Assembly (NCBI GenBank): GCA_020160935.1
Contig: JAIUPL010000003.1
Location: 238,173 to 302,172, forward strand
DNA from: Bacteroidota bacterium
Lineage (GTDB): Bacteria; Bacteroidota; Bacteroidia; Chitinophagales; Saprospiraceae
DNA length: 64,000 nt
Direction of reading: 5' to 3'
This document shows, piece after piece, positions 50,885-61,481 of this stretch. Position 1 is the first letter of the stretch; the number at the start of each line of letters is the position of its first letter. The translations under genes and the position numbers were made by a program. Below the pieces are notes generated by a model. The model saw only the letters and a list, made by a program, of their open reading frames with translations, was not told the origin of the DNA and did no database searches.

Positions 50885-52351
50885 AAACTGGAAGTAAATA
50901 AATGGCTGAACTTCGGCTGATTTGATTTGCATGACCAACATGATAACCAGGGTAATCAAGGCAGCCTTGACTACCAATGGCAAAGAAGTGACCAGTCCTT
51001 GTGCCCATTTTTCGGATGATACCGGCAGCATATGCAATCCATAGCCCAGCGTCATCCAGAAAATAACTGCGGCGTAGCCATTCAAAAAATCCGGGAAAAT
51101 TTCGGGCCGGAAATCAAAGAAAATCTGGTGCAGCATCGATGTGACTATGTCCAGGTTTTCTGCCCGGAAAAATATCCAGCAGAAACAAACGAAATGAAAA
51201 GTCAGCACCCCTCCCAGGGTGCGACGCCAGAAGCCGGGGCTGGTTGGGAACAATCCTTTCCACCAGCGTTCCAGTGCCAACAAACTGCCATGCAGCCCGC
51301 CCCAAATAATAAACCGTGTGGCAGCACCATGCCATAGCCCGCCCAGCAGCATCGTGAGCATGAGGTTGATGTAGGTGCGGATGCGGCCTTTCCTGTTGCC
51401 GCCAAGGGGAATATAGAGGTAATCGCGCAGCCAGGTAGAGAGCGAAATATGCCAGCGCTGCCAGAATTCGGTGAGGCTGAGCGACTGATATGGTGAATTG
51501 AAGTTGGGTGGGAAATGATACCCCAACAACAAACCGATACCGATGGCCATATCCGTATATCCGCTAAAATCGCAGTAAATCTGCATGGCATATCCGTATA
51601 CACCGAACAGGTTTTCGAGCCCGGAATACACCTGTGGCGATTCGAATATGCGTTCTACAAAATTTACGCTGATATAGTCGGAAATGATGGCTTTTTTGAA
51701 TAAACCGGCACAAATCAGGTACACACCGCGCCCAAAATCTTCGCGACTGACAAATACGGGCCGGTGAATCTGCGGCAAAAAATCAACGGCGCGCACGATC
51801 GGGCCTGCCACCATTTGCGGGAAAAACGTTACGAAAAAAGCGTAGTCCCAGATATTGTGCAAGGCTTTGAGTTCGCCTCTGTACACGTCGATGGTATAAC
51901 TCAGCGACTGAAATGTGAAGAAAGAAATCCCAACGGGCAGGAAAATATCGAAAGGTCCGATGGCTGTTCCGGTAAGCCCTGAAAGCAATTCAGCAAAATA
52001 ATTGGTGTACTTGAAATAGGCCAGCATGCCCAGGTTGGCAATGAGGCTCCACACCAGCAGAATTTTTTTGCTCCGCTTGTCCTCCGCCTGTTCGATCCAG
52101 CGAGCCAGATTATAGTCCAATATCACACTGACTACCAGCAGCAGGAAAAAAATGCCGCTGCTTTTATAATAGAAATAAACAGAGAAAAGCGTGGCCCAAA
52201 TGATACGCGCCCTTTCATGGGGAATCAATGCCCTGTAAATGGCAAAAAAACCTATGAAAAAGAACAGAAAAACCCCGCTGCTGAAAATCAGTGGCGCTTC
52301 CGGGTGATAGGTAAACTGGTCGAGGATTTTAGAAAAATCGAATTGGAACAT
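50882..52351 (-). CDS. MBOAT family O-acyltransferase (DltB/AlgI type)
   Basis: A 489-residue membrane acyltransferase with about ten spans. The signature FWQRWHISLSTWLRDYLYIP is at residues 296-315, and the catalytic His is His341 in GGLWHGAAT. PVGISFFTFQSLSYTIDVYRG is near residue 140. The closest groups are AlgI and DltB, which transfer acyl groups to alginate or teichoic acid; alginate and teichoic acid genes are not seen here, so the target is probably a surface polysaccharide of another type. The usual periplasmic AlgJ-like partner is not adjacent. Confidence 0.92.
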   Translation of the reverse strand: MFQFDFSKILDQFTYHPEAPLIFSSGVFLFFFIGFFAIYRALIPHERARIIWATLFSVYFYYKSSGIFFLLLVVSVILDYNLARWIEQAEDKRSKKILLVWSLIANLGMLAYFKYTNYFAELLSGLTGTAIGPFDIFLPVGISFFTFQSLSYTIDVYRGELKALHNIWDYAFFVTFFPQMVAGPIVRAVDFLPQIHRPVFVSREDFGRGVYLICAGLFKKAIISDYISVNFVERIFESPQVYSGLENLFGVYGYAMQIYCDFSGYTDMAIGIGLLLGYHFPPNFNSPYQSLSLTEFWQRWHISLSTWLRDYLYIPLGGNRKGRIRTYINLMLTMLLGGLWHGAATRFIIWGGLHGSLLALERWWKGLFPTSPGFWRRTLGGVLTFHFVCFCWIFFRAENLDIVTSMLHQIFFDFRPEIFPDFLNGYAAVIFWMTLGYGLHMLPVSSEKWAQGLVTSLPLVVKAALITLVIMLVMQIKSAEVQPFIYFQF

Positions 52352-52403
52352 ACTGGGCCTCGTGATGGGCGGGCAAAAGTAGAAATTCTAAATAAAATTC
52401 ACG

Positions 52404-52443
52404 CCAATCCGTGAAAATCCGTTCATATCCGTGTAATCCGTGT
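52404..52443. repeat. Tandem decamer element L
   Basis: Four 10-bp units of type AATCCGTGTA (ccaatccgtg, aaaatccgtt, catatccgtg, taatccgtgt). It ends 1 bp before the stop codon of the yggS gene (52445). No inverted arm is seen. Confidence 0.75.
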
Positions 52444-52444
52444 T

Positions 52445-53092
52445 TCACTGAAACAACAAACTCCCGATCCTGACCATCGTACTCCCCTCCTCTACCGCTA
52501 TTTCCCAGTCGCCCGACATACCCATGGAAATATCTTTGAAATACGGGGCATCCTTGAAAAAGTCATTTTTCAGCCGATCGAAGATGTTTTTTAATGTTTT
52601 GAACTCACTTCGCACCAATGTCAGGTCGTCGGAAAAAGAAGCCATCCCCATTACCCCACAAATTCGGATGTGTTGCATTTGCTGAAATGCAGTACTGCGA
52701 AGTAGTTCGAGTGCTTCACTTTGGCTGAGTCCGAATTTTGTTTCTTCCTGCGCAATGTGAAACTGCAACAGGCAATCGATCACCCTGCCTGCTTTTTGGG
52801 CTTGTTTGTCGATCTCTTCGAGCAAGTGCAGGCTATCTACAGAATGGATCATACGCACAAACGGTGCTACGGCCTTTACTTTATTCGTTTGTAAATGCCC
52901 GATCAAATGCCACTGAATGTCGTCAGGCAGCGCAACGCGCTTTTCGAGCATCTCTTGTACGCGGTTTTCTCCAAAAATACGTTGTCCTGCATGGTACAAT
53001 TCCATCAGGCGCGCAGGCGGCTGGGTTTTGGATACGGCCACTAAAGTGACATCGTTTTGGGTAAGACGGGAGGCGAGTTCAGCGTAATTCAT
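52445..53092 (-). CDS. yggS: YggS/PROSC family PLP-binding protein
   Basis: Conserved PLP homeostasis protein of the alanine-racemase fold. 215 residues from ATG 53092 (MNYAELASRL); a longer frame to 53236 adds 48 residues of no family similarity. Lys22 in LVAVSKTQP binds PLP. Other marks are RIFGENRVQEMLEK near residue 50, WHLIGHLQTNKVKAV, the SVDS segment, and GVMGMAS and SMGMSGDWEIAVEEG with TMVRIGSLLF at the C-terminus. It maintains free PLP levels; no enzyme activity is expected. Confidence 0.93.
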   Translation of the reverse strand: MNYAELASRLTQNDVTLVAVSKTQPPARLMELYHAGQRIFGENRVQEMLEKRVALPDDIQWHLIGHLQTNKVKAVAPFVRMIHSVDSLHLLEEIDKQAQKAGRVIDCLLQFHIAQEETKFGLSQSEALELLRSTAFQQMQHIRICGVMGMASFSDDLTLVRSEFKTLKNIFDRLKNDFFKDAPYFKDISMGMSGDWEIAVEEGSTMVRIGSLLFQ

Positions 53093-53283
53093 AACGGCAA
53101 AGGTACATGCACACCTTTTTTCCCGAAACATCTTTTCCAACATCCGTTTAATCGTTTGAGGAAGGGAAATTTGATAAAAAATTAATAAGTAAAGAAGCCT
53201 TAACGCGAGCATGTCTCTTGTTTTGAAGCAATTCACGCTACCTTAGCGCCCCGTTCACTCAACTCGAGCCGTTTACACCTATT

Positions 53284-56200
53284 ATGCAGTATTTCACACA
53301 CACATCTGCTGATTCATCCCTTCGCATGTTCGTTCGTGTCATCCCTTTTACCCTGACCTTATTCCTCTTCTTTTCTGTACATACCGCCTGGTCGCAGGTA
53401 ACTATCTGGCAGGAAAACTTTAGCGGCGCCAATCAGGGGTGGACCGCTACTTTCAACAACTGTGGCAACAATTTTGTAGCAGGCGTGGCCTCCGGCGCGC
53501 CCGCAGCGCCTACGGGTATTACATATCCCTCATTTCGCCTGAACGACGTAGAAGGCAACTGTTGTACAGCCAATATCAATGACGGTGGCGATAATGACGG
53601 GGAATGGGTGACGAATCCCATCGACATTTCCAACTATTGCAATGTGTCGCTTTTTGCCAACTGGGGTGCTTCGGGGCCCATGGAATGCGATTACAGTGCT
53701 GCTCCAAGTTATGGTTGTACGGGTACACCTGCCGACAATGGCCACGACCAACTGGTGTTCGAATACAGCATCGACGGCGGGCCCTGGGTGCAGTTTTATT
53801 ATGTATGCGGCAGCGGCGCCGACCAGTCGGTGCCGGGTTTTGCTATCGGTGGCGCTTCCGGCGATCCGGGCAGCAGCGGTACGGCAACGGCTAACGGCTT
53901 GAACGGTAATTCTATACAGATACGCATTTCGGGCGCTAACAAAGCCAACGACGAGTTTTATTTCTGGGACAATGTTCGTGTGAGCGGTATTCAAAAACCA
54001 ACAGTGAACCAGCCGGCAGATATTACCGTTTGCACTGGCCAGAATGTGGTGGTGCCTGCTTTCACAGGCACAGGTATGCCAGCGCCTACTTACACCTGGA
54101 CCAACAGCAATCCGGGTGCAAGTGGCATCGGGCTGGGGGCTTCCGGCACGGGCAATATCGCTACATTCCCTTCGCCTTCAGGCGTAACTACCACTAGAGT
54201 GGGTACTATTACCGTAACGCCGACTTCGGCAGGCTGCCCGGGAGACCCGGTCACCTTCACCATTACCATCAACCCAGGCATGATGCCTACATTGGGCACT
54301 GCCGATCTTTGTACCAATTCCGGTATTTTCAGCCTGAATACGATTCGCGACCCATTGGTACCCACAGGTACCTGGTCAGGGCCAGGTGTGACGGGCACCA
54401 ATTTTAATCCTTCCGCACAAAATGGCGTAGTAAACCTGACCTTTACGCCTACTGGTGCATGTGCAGGCCCACCTGCCATGACAACAATTACGGTATCGCC
54501 AGCGCCGACGGCTACATTTAGTCCTACTACACCGGTTTGCTCTGGATCTGATGCCACACTGACAATCAATTTTACAGGAACGGGCCCCTGGAACTTCAAT
54601 TTGCTGGCTGGTGCAGTGCCGCTGGGAAGTTTTACGGCCAACTCTAGTCCTTTCCAGGTACAGGTTACCCCTACGGGAAATACTACCTATAATTTGCAAG
54701 GGCTTATGGATGCCAACTGCAATGGTGCCAATGCTTCTGTGCTTCAAACGGTTACCCCGGCGCCGACAGGCGTGTTGAGCCTGGTAGGCAGCAACAATAT
54801 TTGTGAGGGCCAAAACGCCAATATTTCGGTTAATTTCTCCGGAGGAACCGCTCCATATACTTTTGTGTATGCCATCAATGGTACCGACCAGCCGCCTTTG
54901 ACTACCAACCTGGACCCGTTCCAGTTTCCGGTTCAGATCAATGAGTTTTCCATGATTACCCTCACCAGTGTCACAGCCAGTGGCTGCACAGGCACTGGAT
55001 CGGGTACGGCTAATGTGAATATGAAGCCAACGCCCACAGCCGCACTCACACCGGGAAATGCTACCATCTGCAATGGACAGTCGATACCTCTAGAGGTGGT
55101 GTTGACTGGAACGCCGCCATATACTGTCGTGTATAGTATCAATGGCGTAAGTCAAGCCCCTGTCAATACTTCTACCTCTTTCTTTAACATCAATGCTGCG
55201 CCTACCAGCGGCGTGAATACCTACACCATGGTGAGTGTTACTGGCTCGGGATGTACCGGTACAGTAAGCGGCACTTTCGTGGTTACAGTCGGTTCGCCAC
55301 CAACGGCTACCCTTTCCGGTAGTGGCAACGTTTGTCAGGGGCAGGCCGCCAACCTGACCGTAACGTTTACAGGAACAGGGCCATACACATTTAATTACAC
55401 TGAAAACGGTACTGCAAAACCGGCAGTAACCACCTCTTCAAATCCATATACTTTGTCCGTGACGCCTTCTGTGGATGCGACATATGTGCTGACCAGTGTG
55501 GATGTTAGTGGCTGTGTTGGAACTGTATCCGGCTCCGCTGCAGTAACGGTAGGCACGGCTCCAAGCGGGCAACTACAGAACGGTGGCAACCTGGTTTGTG
55601 GCGGACAAAGCGATACCCTGCATTTTGACTTCATGGGCCCTGGTCCTTATACATTTGTTTATTCCGTAAATGGTGTGAACCAGCCGCCCATCACCACCTC
55701 TAATACTACGTATATTATTCCAGTAACACCGCCGGTTGGGATGTACGACTACGTACTGGAAAGCGTATCGGGCCCTGGCTGTCCGGGTTTTGCGGGAGGA
55801 ACCTACTCGCTGGAAGTAACCAGTTCCGTTTCTGCTGTTTTTAGCGGAACGGATACTATTTGTGCGGGAACTGCCACCAACCTGACCATTAATTTTACCG
55901 GCGTGGGGCCATACACAGTTGACTATACTGCAAACGGTGTACCTCAGACGCAGATTGTTACGACCAACAACCCGCATGTTTTTTCTGTTACGCCTGCATC
56001 TACTACTTCCTATTTACTTACCAATGTGAGTTCAGGTGGCTGTAATGGAACTGTTTCCGGAAATCCGGTCATAACGGTCGCTACTGCGCCAACTGGCCTC
56101 GTTTCAGGGGGTGAACAAATTTGTACCAATGGTTCGGGTACAACCATTGATTTCACCTTTACGGGCCCTGGACCATACACGTTTGTGTATTCTGCCAATA

Positions 56201-59200
56201 ACAACCCGCAGCCGCCCATTACCACCAATAACCCGATGTATTCCATTCCGGTCAATCCAACTTCCGGGACAATTTACAGACTGGTCAGTTTGACCAATGG
56301 TCAATGTACAGGCACGGTCAATGGACAGGCAATTGTATTCGTATTTACACCGCCTACAGCCATGCTTTCAGGAAGTAATACATTTTGTAATTCAGTAGAT
56401 ACCAGTGTAATGATCGATTTTACGGGTACACAACCGTTTATCATTACTTACAGTATCGATGGAGTTGTGCAACCGCCGGATACAACATTTGAAGATCCAT
56501 ACTTCATACCGGTAAGCACCAACACAACTACCATATATGAATTGTTGAGTGTAGAATCTCCAGGGTGCACAGGTGTTGCGCAGGGCAGTGCAACGATCAC
56601 CATTAATTACCCACCCTCCTACACCAATCTGCAATTGAGTTGCAATGCGTTGCAAAATAATTATGTAGTGTCCTTTGAAGTGTTGAATGCAACCCTTCCG
56701 CTGACATTGGTTTCTGGCTCTGTCCCCGGCTCGTTTACTGGAAATATTTTTACCAGTTCTTCTATACCTCAGGCCAATAATTACAGTTTTGTGTTTCACG
56801 ACGCCAATAACTGTGGCGATATTACAGTAAGTGGCCCCTCTACCTGCAACTGTGTTACCAGTGCAGGCACTATGGACCTCACAGACACGATTGAAGCCTG
56901 TGTAGATGGTACGGCTACAGCAGTTCACAATAATAATTTTGTAAATGACGGGAATGACGTGCTGAGATTTATCCTGCATACCAACCCGGCGAGCCCGGTA
57001 GGCACAATTCTGGCCTGGAACACTACTCCATCGTTTACGTTCCAGCCGGGTATGCAGGCAGGCGTAACATATTACATCTCGGCAGTAGCGGGTAATCCAG
57101 ACGTTAGTGGCAATGTCGATTTTGCCGACATCTGTGTAAAAGTATCACAGGGTACGCCTGTGATATTCCGACCATTGCCGACCGCTACTTTAGGCGCTGA
57201 TGGAAGTGTTTGTGCAGGAAGTCAGTTTCTGATCCCGGTTACGCTGACGGGCGTGCCACCTTATTCCCTGACCTGGGCACTCAACGGGGTTCAGCAACCC
57301 ACGCAGACGGGCATACCGAGTTCCAGTTTCCAGTTGGCTATTCAGCCTGCAGTAAATACTACGGTAACCCTGGTGTCTGTGAGTGATTCCCGATGTACGG
57401 CAGCCGTGACAGACACAGCCGTGATAACGGTCAATACAGCGCCACAGATTCAGAACCTCAATATCAGTTGCAACCTGACTACACAAACCTATGTAGTGCA
57501 ATTTACGGCTGTGGGGACTGCACCATTTAATGTGAGCGGCCTTCCCGGGGCTTTTGTAAATGATACTTTTACAAGTTTACCGATCCCCAATGTAACGGAT
57601 TACTCTTTCCAGTTATCGGATGCCAACAACTGTGGGCAAACTTCGGCATCAGGCATGTCCAATTGTAGTTGTTTGACAGCAGCAGGCGTGATGGATCAGA
57701 CACCTGTCACAGTTTGTTACTCTGATCTGCTCACTGTAGCGGCCACAACACTGGATACACTCGATCCGAACGACGTGCGCATGTATATTCTGCACGATCA
57801 GCCAGGAGAAACACCTATTGGAACCATATGGGCCTGGAACAATGTGCCGGAATTTACTTTCCAGCCGGGTATGCAAACGGGCATAACCTATTACGTATCT
57901 GCTATTGTGGGTAATCCAGATGGCAGTGGATTGATCAACCTGAACGACCCTTGTCTGGACGTGGCGGAAGGTACGCCTGTTGTGTTCAATGGCCTGATTG
58001 GTACACTGGGTTCATTTGATACGCTGGTATGCCCGGGAACACCTTTGCAACTGACGGTGAATTTTGCAGGCACTACGCCCTTCTCCTTTACTATTACCAG
58101 AACAGGCAGTACGGATACCACCTTTACCGGTATCGGCGATGATTCATTCACCTGGACCATCGCCCCTACGCAAAGCACCACCATACAACTCGATTCTGTC
58201 AGCGATCAGTATTGCACGATTGGTACTGTTTCAGGCATTGTAAATATTGCCGTTGCCAGTAGCCCGACCATTCAGAATGTGCAGACAGTGTGCGATGACA
58301 ACACGGCCACCTATACTGTTACGTTTGACATTGTTGGAGGAACTGCCCCTTTTACAACTTCAGGCAATACCGGTACTTTGACTGGTTCGCAGTTTGTCAG
58401 CGATCCTATACCGTTTAATGTCGGGTATAACTTTATCGTGCGCGATACCTTCAATTGCACACAGGATACACTTGCAGGCGCTTCACCATGTTCTTGTACA
58501 ACACAGGCAGGTGTGATGGACCAGACAGCCCAGACGCTGTGCGATGGATTTATGGCCACTTTTGCGGCGCCTACCGGCACGGTACTCGGTATGGGCGACG
58601 TATTGGTGTATTACCTTGTTACGGGCGGCACAAACCCAGCCACCTGGACGGTAATAGACAGCAGCAGTACTCCACTGTTTAACTTTAACAGCACTACGAT
58701 GAGTAGCGGTACGGTGTACACGGTGGTTGCGGTAGCCGGCAATCCACAAGGTTCAGGTGTAAATCCCGCCGATCCTTGCATTTCCCTTACTCCTGGCCCC
58801 AACCTTACCTGGCGCGAACCGATCACAGCCACCTTGTCGGGAGATACCACGATCTGTCAGGGGCAGGCTTTTTCACTGAATGTCGATTTCACAGGACAAG
58901 GATTCTACACTTTGAATTACACGGCCAACGGAACAGCCAATACCGTGTCTACCACTTCCAATCCTTTCCCGTTGATTCCGATGACGCCCACCGGGACTAC
59001 CAACTATGTATTGACGGGTGTAACCGGTGCAGGTGGGTGTGCGGGTACAGTAAGTGGCACTGCAACCGTGACGATCGCTACCCCACCCCAGATATTGAAT
59101 ATTCAAACCACCTGCGATTTTGCTACGGAAACGTACACGCTTACGTTTGATATCAGCAATGGCGCTGCCCCCAACTCTACCTACACAGTGAGTGGCGTGA

Positions 59201-61185
59201 CAGGGACACTGACGGATAGCACATTTGTATCCGACCCTATCCCGTCGGGCGCCTACAGCGTTATGATTAGCAATGCAGAGGGATGTTCTACAAAAATTGA
59301 TGGTACGGCTACCTGTGTATGTACCACCAGTGCAGGCACTATGCCATCAGCACAGGTAAATGTTTGTCTGCCAGGCCAGGCAACAGTGGCGGTAGCATCC
59401 AACACCAATCTGGATGGCAACGACGTATTGCAATACATTCTTTATCAGGATGTTACGCAGTTGCCACAAACTGTACTTGCTGTTAGCAGCACCCCGCAGT
59501 TTAGTCTCCAAAATGGCATGACGGCCGGCACTACCTATTTTGTGGCTGCGGTGGCAGGAAACGGGCTTCCCAACAACGGTGGCGTTGACATCACCGATCC
59601 GTGTTTGTCGATTTCAAATGGAACACCGCTTGTTTTCCACAACCCGCCGACAGCCAGTCTGATGGGAACGGATACTATTTGCCCGGGCGGCAACGCAGCG
59701 TTCCAGATCAATTTCACCGGAGCGCCGCCTTTCCAGTTTGTGTATTCTCTGAATAATTCAAATCAGCCACAACTGGCAGCACCCGGCAATACGTTCAACA
59801 TCAATACGAGTAATGTACAGGCTACTCAAACTTTTGCCCTGGTATCGGTGCAGGATGCATTTTGTGCAGGCACCGTCAGCGGGCAGGCAAAAGTGGTGGT
59901 ACGCCCTGTAGTAACGGCAGCCGTCAACAGCAATGTGACGATTTGCGCGGGCAACTCCACTACCCTGACCTTGACCCTGACGGGCGCTACCACCTACAAT
60001 GTGACGGTAGCGGGTGGGCCATTGCCCATACAACTGAGCAATGTGGGCAACGGTGCACAATTTGACGTAAGCCCAAGCGCTACTACAACTTACTCTATTA
60101 CAGCCGCTTCTGCACCTGGAAATACCTGTCCGGCTCTTTTCGGCCCCAGCGCTACAGTAACAGTAACCACCCTGAGCGGCACCTCGACCGTTTCGGATTA
60201 CAATGGATTCAATGTCAGTTGCGCCGACGCCAGTGATGGTTCCATTACGGTAACGCCGAGTGGCGGCACACCACCGATAACGGCTGTATGGAATACGGGA
60301 GACACCGGACTGCAACTGAATGGGCTGGATGCCGGTGATTACAGTGTGGTATTTACGGATCAGACGGGGTGCCGCGACAGTGCCGACTTTACCCTGACTG
60401 CGCCGCCAGCCATCAATGTTGACTTTGCAGCCATAGAACCGCGTTGTTTTGGCCAGAGCAATGGTAACGTCCTGATTCGCGCGGTAACTGGTGGCTCGGA
60501 ACCATATTCGATTTCTTTGAATTCTTTCAATACGGTATCCGATACATTCCCTATCCTGTTCCAACAATTAAGCAGTGGCACTTACAGCCTCGAAATTGAA
60601 GATGCCAATGGTTGTATTGCTGAAGAAGAAGTCGATGTGCCTGCTCCGGCTGAACTGATTGTAAATGTTGGCCCGGATCAAAGCATTGCGCTGGGCGACA
60701 GCACCGTGCTGGAAGGACTGACCAATGCTTCAGCGATCGATACATTTATCTGGTCGCCCATAGCATACCTCAGCAACCCGGATTCGCTGATCACCTATGT
60801 GAGGCCGATCAATTCACAGGTATATAGTTTGACTGTTCGGGATACATTTGGCTGTATTGCCCGCGATGAAATGCTTTTGATTGTACGCCGCGACAACCGG
60901 ATTTTCGTTCCGAATATCATAAACATGAATTCCACAGAAAATGACGGATTTACGGTGTTTGGCGGGCCCGAACTACGAGATGTTCGGTCCTTGCGCATTT
61001 ACGATCGCTGGGGAGAGTTGTTGTTTGAAGGAATCGATATTCCGAAAAATGACCCCACTATCGGCTGGCATGGCAAAGCACGTGGCAAGGATGTAATGCC
61101 CGGCGTTTATATCTATATCATTGAAGTCGTCATGTCGGACGGCAGCGAGGTGACGCTGACCGGAGATGTGACGGTGGTGAGGTAG
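53284..61185 (+). CDS. Giant repeat adhesin-like protein with type B T9SS (gliding-motility-type) domain
   Basis: 2633 residues, exported (signal peptide about residues 16-38, ending AWSQV). After an N-terminal beta domain (about 40-235), many Ig/PKD-like repeats of about 85 residues follow. A common pattern is C.GQ ... FTGTGPYTF.Y..NG ... PVTPTGTTTY.L.SV...GC.GTVSG. Near residue 2309 there is an SprB-type repeat (CADASDGSITVTPSGGTPPI). The last 95 residues (from FVPNIINMN near 2539; LRIYDRWGELLFEG; MPGVYIYIIEV) are the CHU_C/gliding-motility type B sorting domain. By analogy with SprB it should sit on the cell surface and act in adhesion or gliding. Palindromic decamer element F begins at its stop codon. 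Confidence 0.9.
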   Translation: MQYFTHTSADSSLRMFVRVIPFTLTLFLFFSVHTAWSQVTIWQENFSGANQGWTATFNNCGNNFVAGVASGAPAAPTGITYPSFRLNDVEGNCCTANINDGGDNDGEWVTNPIDISNYCNVSLFANWGASGPMECDYSAAPSYGCTGTPADNGHDQLVFEYSIDGGPWVQFYYVCGSGADQSVPGFAIGGASGDPGSSGTATANGLNGNSIQIRISGANKANDEFYFWDNVRVSGIQKPTVNQPADITVCTGQNVVVPAFTGTGMPAPTYTWTNSNPGASGIGLGASGTGNIATFPSPSGVTTTRVGTITVTPTSAGCPGDPVTFTITINPGMMPTLGTADLCTNSGIFSLNTIRDPLVPTGTWSGPGVTGTNFNPSAQNGVVNLTFTPTGACAGPPAMTTITVSPAPTATFSPTTPVCSGSDATLTINFTGTGPWNFNLLAGAVPLGSFTANSSPFQVQVTPTGNTTYNLQGLMDANCNGANASVLQTVTPAPTGVLSLVGSNNICEGQNANISVNFSGGTAPYTFVYAINGTDQPPLTTNLDPFQFPVQINEFSMITLTSVTASGCTGTGSGTANVNMKPTPTAALTPGNATICNGQSIPLEVVLTGTPPYTVVYSINGVSQAPVNTSTSFFNINAAPTSGVNTYTMVSVTGSGCTGTVSGTFVVTVGSPPTATLSGSGNVCQGQAANLTVTFTGTGPYTFNYTENGTAKPAVTTSSNPYTLSVTPSVDATYVLTSVDVSGCVGTVSGSAAVTVGTAPSGQLQNGGNLVCGGQSDTLHFDFMGPGPYTFVYSVNGVNQPPITTSNTTYIIPVTPPVGMYDYVLESVSGPGCPGFAGGTYSLEVTSSVSAVFSGTDTICAGTATNLTINFTGVGPYTVDYTANGVPQTQIVTTNNPHVFSVTPASTTSYLLTNVSSGGCNGTVSGNPVITVATAPTGLVSGGEQICTNGSGTTIDFTFTGPGPYTFVYSANNNPQPPITTNNPMYSIPVNPTSGTIYRLVSLTNGQCTGTVNGQAIVFVFTPPTAMLSGSNTFCNSVDTSVMIDFTGTQPFIITYSIDGVVQPPDTTFEDPYFIPVSTNTTTIYELLSVESPGCTGVAQGSATITINYPPSYTNLQLSCNALQNNYVVSFEVLNATLPLTLVSGSVPGSFTGNIFTSSSIPQANNYSFVFHDANNCGDITVSGPSTCNCVTSAGTMDLTDTIEACVDGTATAVHNNNFVNDGNDVLRFILHTNPASPVGTILAWNTTPSFTFQPGMQAGVTYYISAVAGNPDVSGNVDFADICVKVSQGTPVIFRPLPTATLGADGSVCAGSQFLIPVTLTGVPPYSLTWALNGVQQPTQTGIPSSSFQLAIQPAVNTTVTLVSVSDSRCTAAVTDTAVITVNTAPQIQNLNISCNLTTQTYVVQFTAVGTAPFNVSGLPGAFVNDTFTSLPIPNVTDYSFQLSDANNCGQTSASGMSNCSCLTAAGVMDQTPVTVCYSDLLTVAATTLDTLDPNDVRMYILHDQPGETPIGTIWAWNNVPEFTFQPGMQTGITYYVSAIVGNPDGSGLINLNDPCLDVAEGTPVVFNGLIGTLGSFDTLVCPGTPLQLTVNFAGTTPFSFTITRTGSTDTTFTGIGDDSFTWTIAPTQSTTIQLDSVSDQYCTIGTVSGIVNIAVASSPTIQNVQTVCDDNTATYTVTFDIVGGTAPFTTSGNTGTLTGSQFVSDPIPFNVGYNFIVRDTFNCTQDTLAGASPCSCTTQAGVMDQTAQTLCDGFMATFAAPTGTVLGMGDVLVYYLVTGGTNPATWTVIDSSSTPLFNFNSTTMSSGTVYTVVAVAGNPQGSGVNPADPCISLTPGPNLTWREPITATLSGDTTICQGQAFSLNVDFTGQGFYTLNYTANGTANTVSTTSNPFPLIPMTPTGTTNYVLTGVTGAGGCAGTVSGTATVTIATPPQILNIQTTCDFATETYTLTFDISNGAAPNSTYTVSGVTGTLTDSTFVSDPIPSGAYSVMISNAEGCSTKIDGTATCVCTTSAGTMPSAQVNVCLPGQATVAVASNTNLDGNDVLQYILYQDVTQLPQTVLAVSSTPQFSLQNGMTAGTTYFVAAVAGNGLPNNGGVDITDPCLSISNGTPLVFHNPPTASLMGTDTICPGGNAAFQINFTGAPPFQFVYSLNNSNQPQLAAPGNTFNINTSNVQATQTFALVSVQDAFCAGTVSGQAKVVVRPVVTAAVNSNVTICAGNSTTLTLTLTGATTYNVTVAGGPLPIQLSNVGNGAQFDVSPSATTTYSITAASAPGNTCPALFGPSATVTVTTLSGTSTVSDYNGFNVSCADASDGSITVTPSGGTPPITAVWNTGDTGLQLNGLDAGDYSVVFTDQTGCRDSADFTLTAPPAINVDFAAIEPRCFGQSNGNVLIRAVTGGSEPYSISLNSFNTVSDTFPILFQQLSSGTYSLEIEDANGCIAEEEVDVPAPAELIVNVGPDQSIALGDSTVLEGLTNASAIDTFIWSPIAYLSNPDSLITYVRPINSQVYSLTVRDTFGCIARDEMLLIVRRDNRIFVPNIINMNSTENDGFTVFGGPELRDVRSLRIYDRWGELLFEGIDIPKNDPTIGWHGKARGKDVMPGVYIYIIEVVMSDGSEVTLTGDVTVVR

Positions 61186-61369
61186 GGGTTGATAAAGGTT
61201 GATGAGGGTTGATAAAGGTTGATGAGGGTTGATATACAGCATTCCAAAACAGGGACAGATTGTTCCTTACCGAGCAGATGAATATCAACCCTCATCAACC
61301 TTTATCAACCTTCATCAACCTTCATCAACCTTTATCAACCCTCATCAACCTTTATCAACCCTCATCAAC
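61186..61369. repeat. Palindromic decamer element F
   Basis: Left array of five 10-bp units (gttgataaag/gttgatgagg; 61186-61235) and an inverted right array of nine (61282-61369, ctcatcaacc/tttatcaacc). A 46-nt unpaired centre separates them. The arms differ in copy number. It starts right after the stop codon of the giant gene. Confidence 0.9.
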
Positions 61370-61481
61370 ACTTTAATATAACTTTAATACCCCTCGCCTC
61401 CGCATCCCATACTTTTTTGGCTTTCCATTCAGTTTAGGAGTATTCTTTTCAATCAACAAAGCATACTTGCATCCACTGAAT

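Noticed and set aside
53530..53994. Minus-strand open frames inside the giant adhesin gene
   Set aside because: They are compositional shadows of the Thr/Gly-rich repeats.
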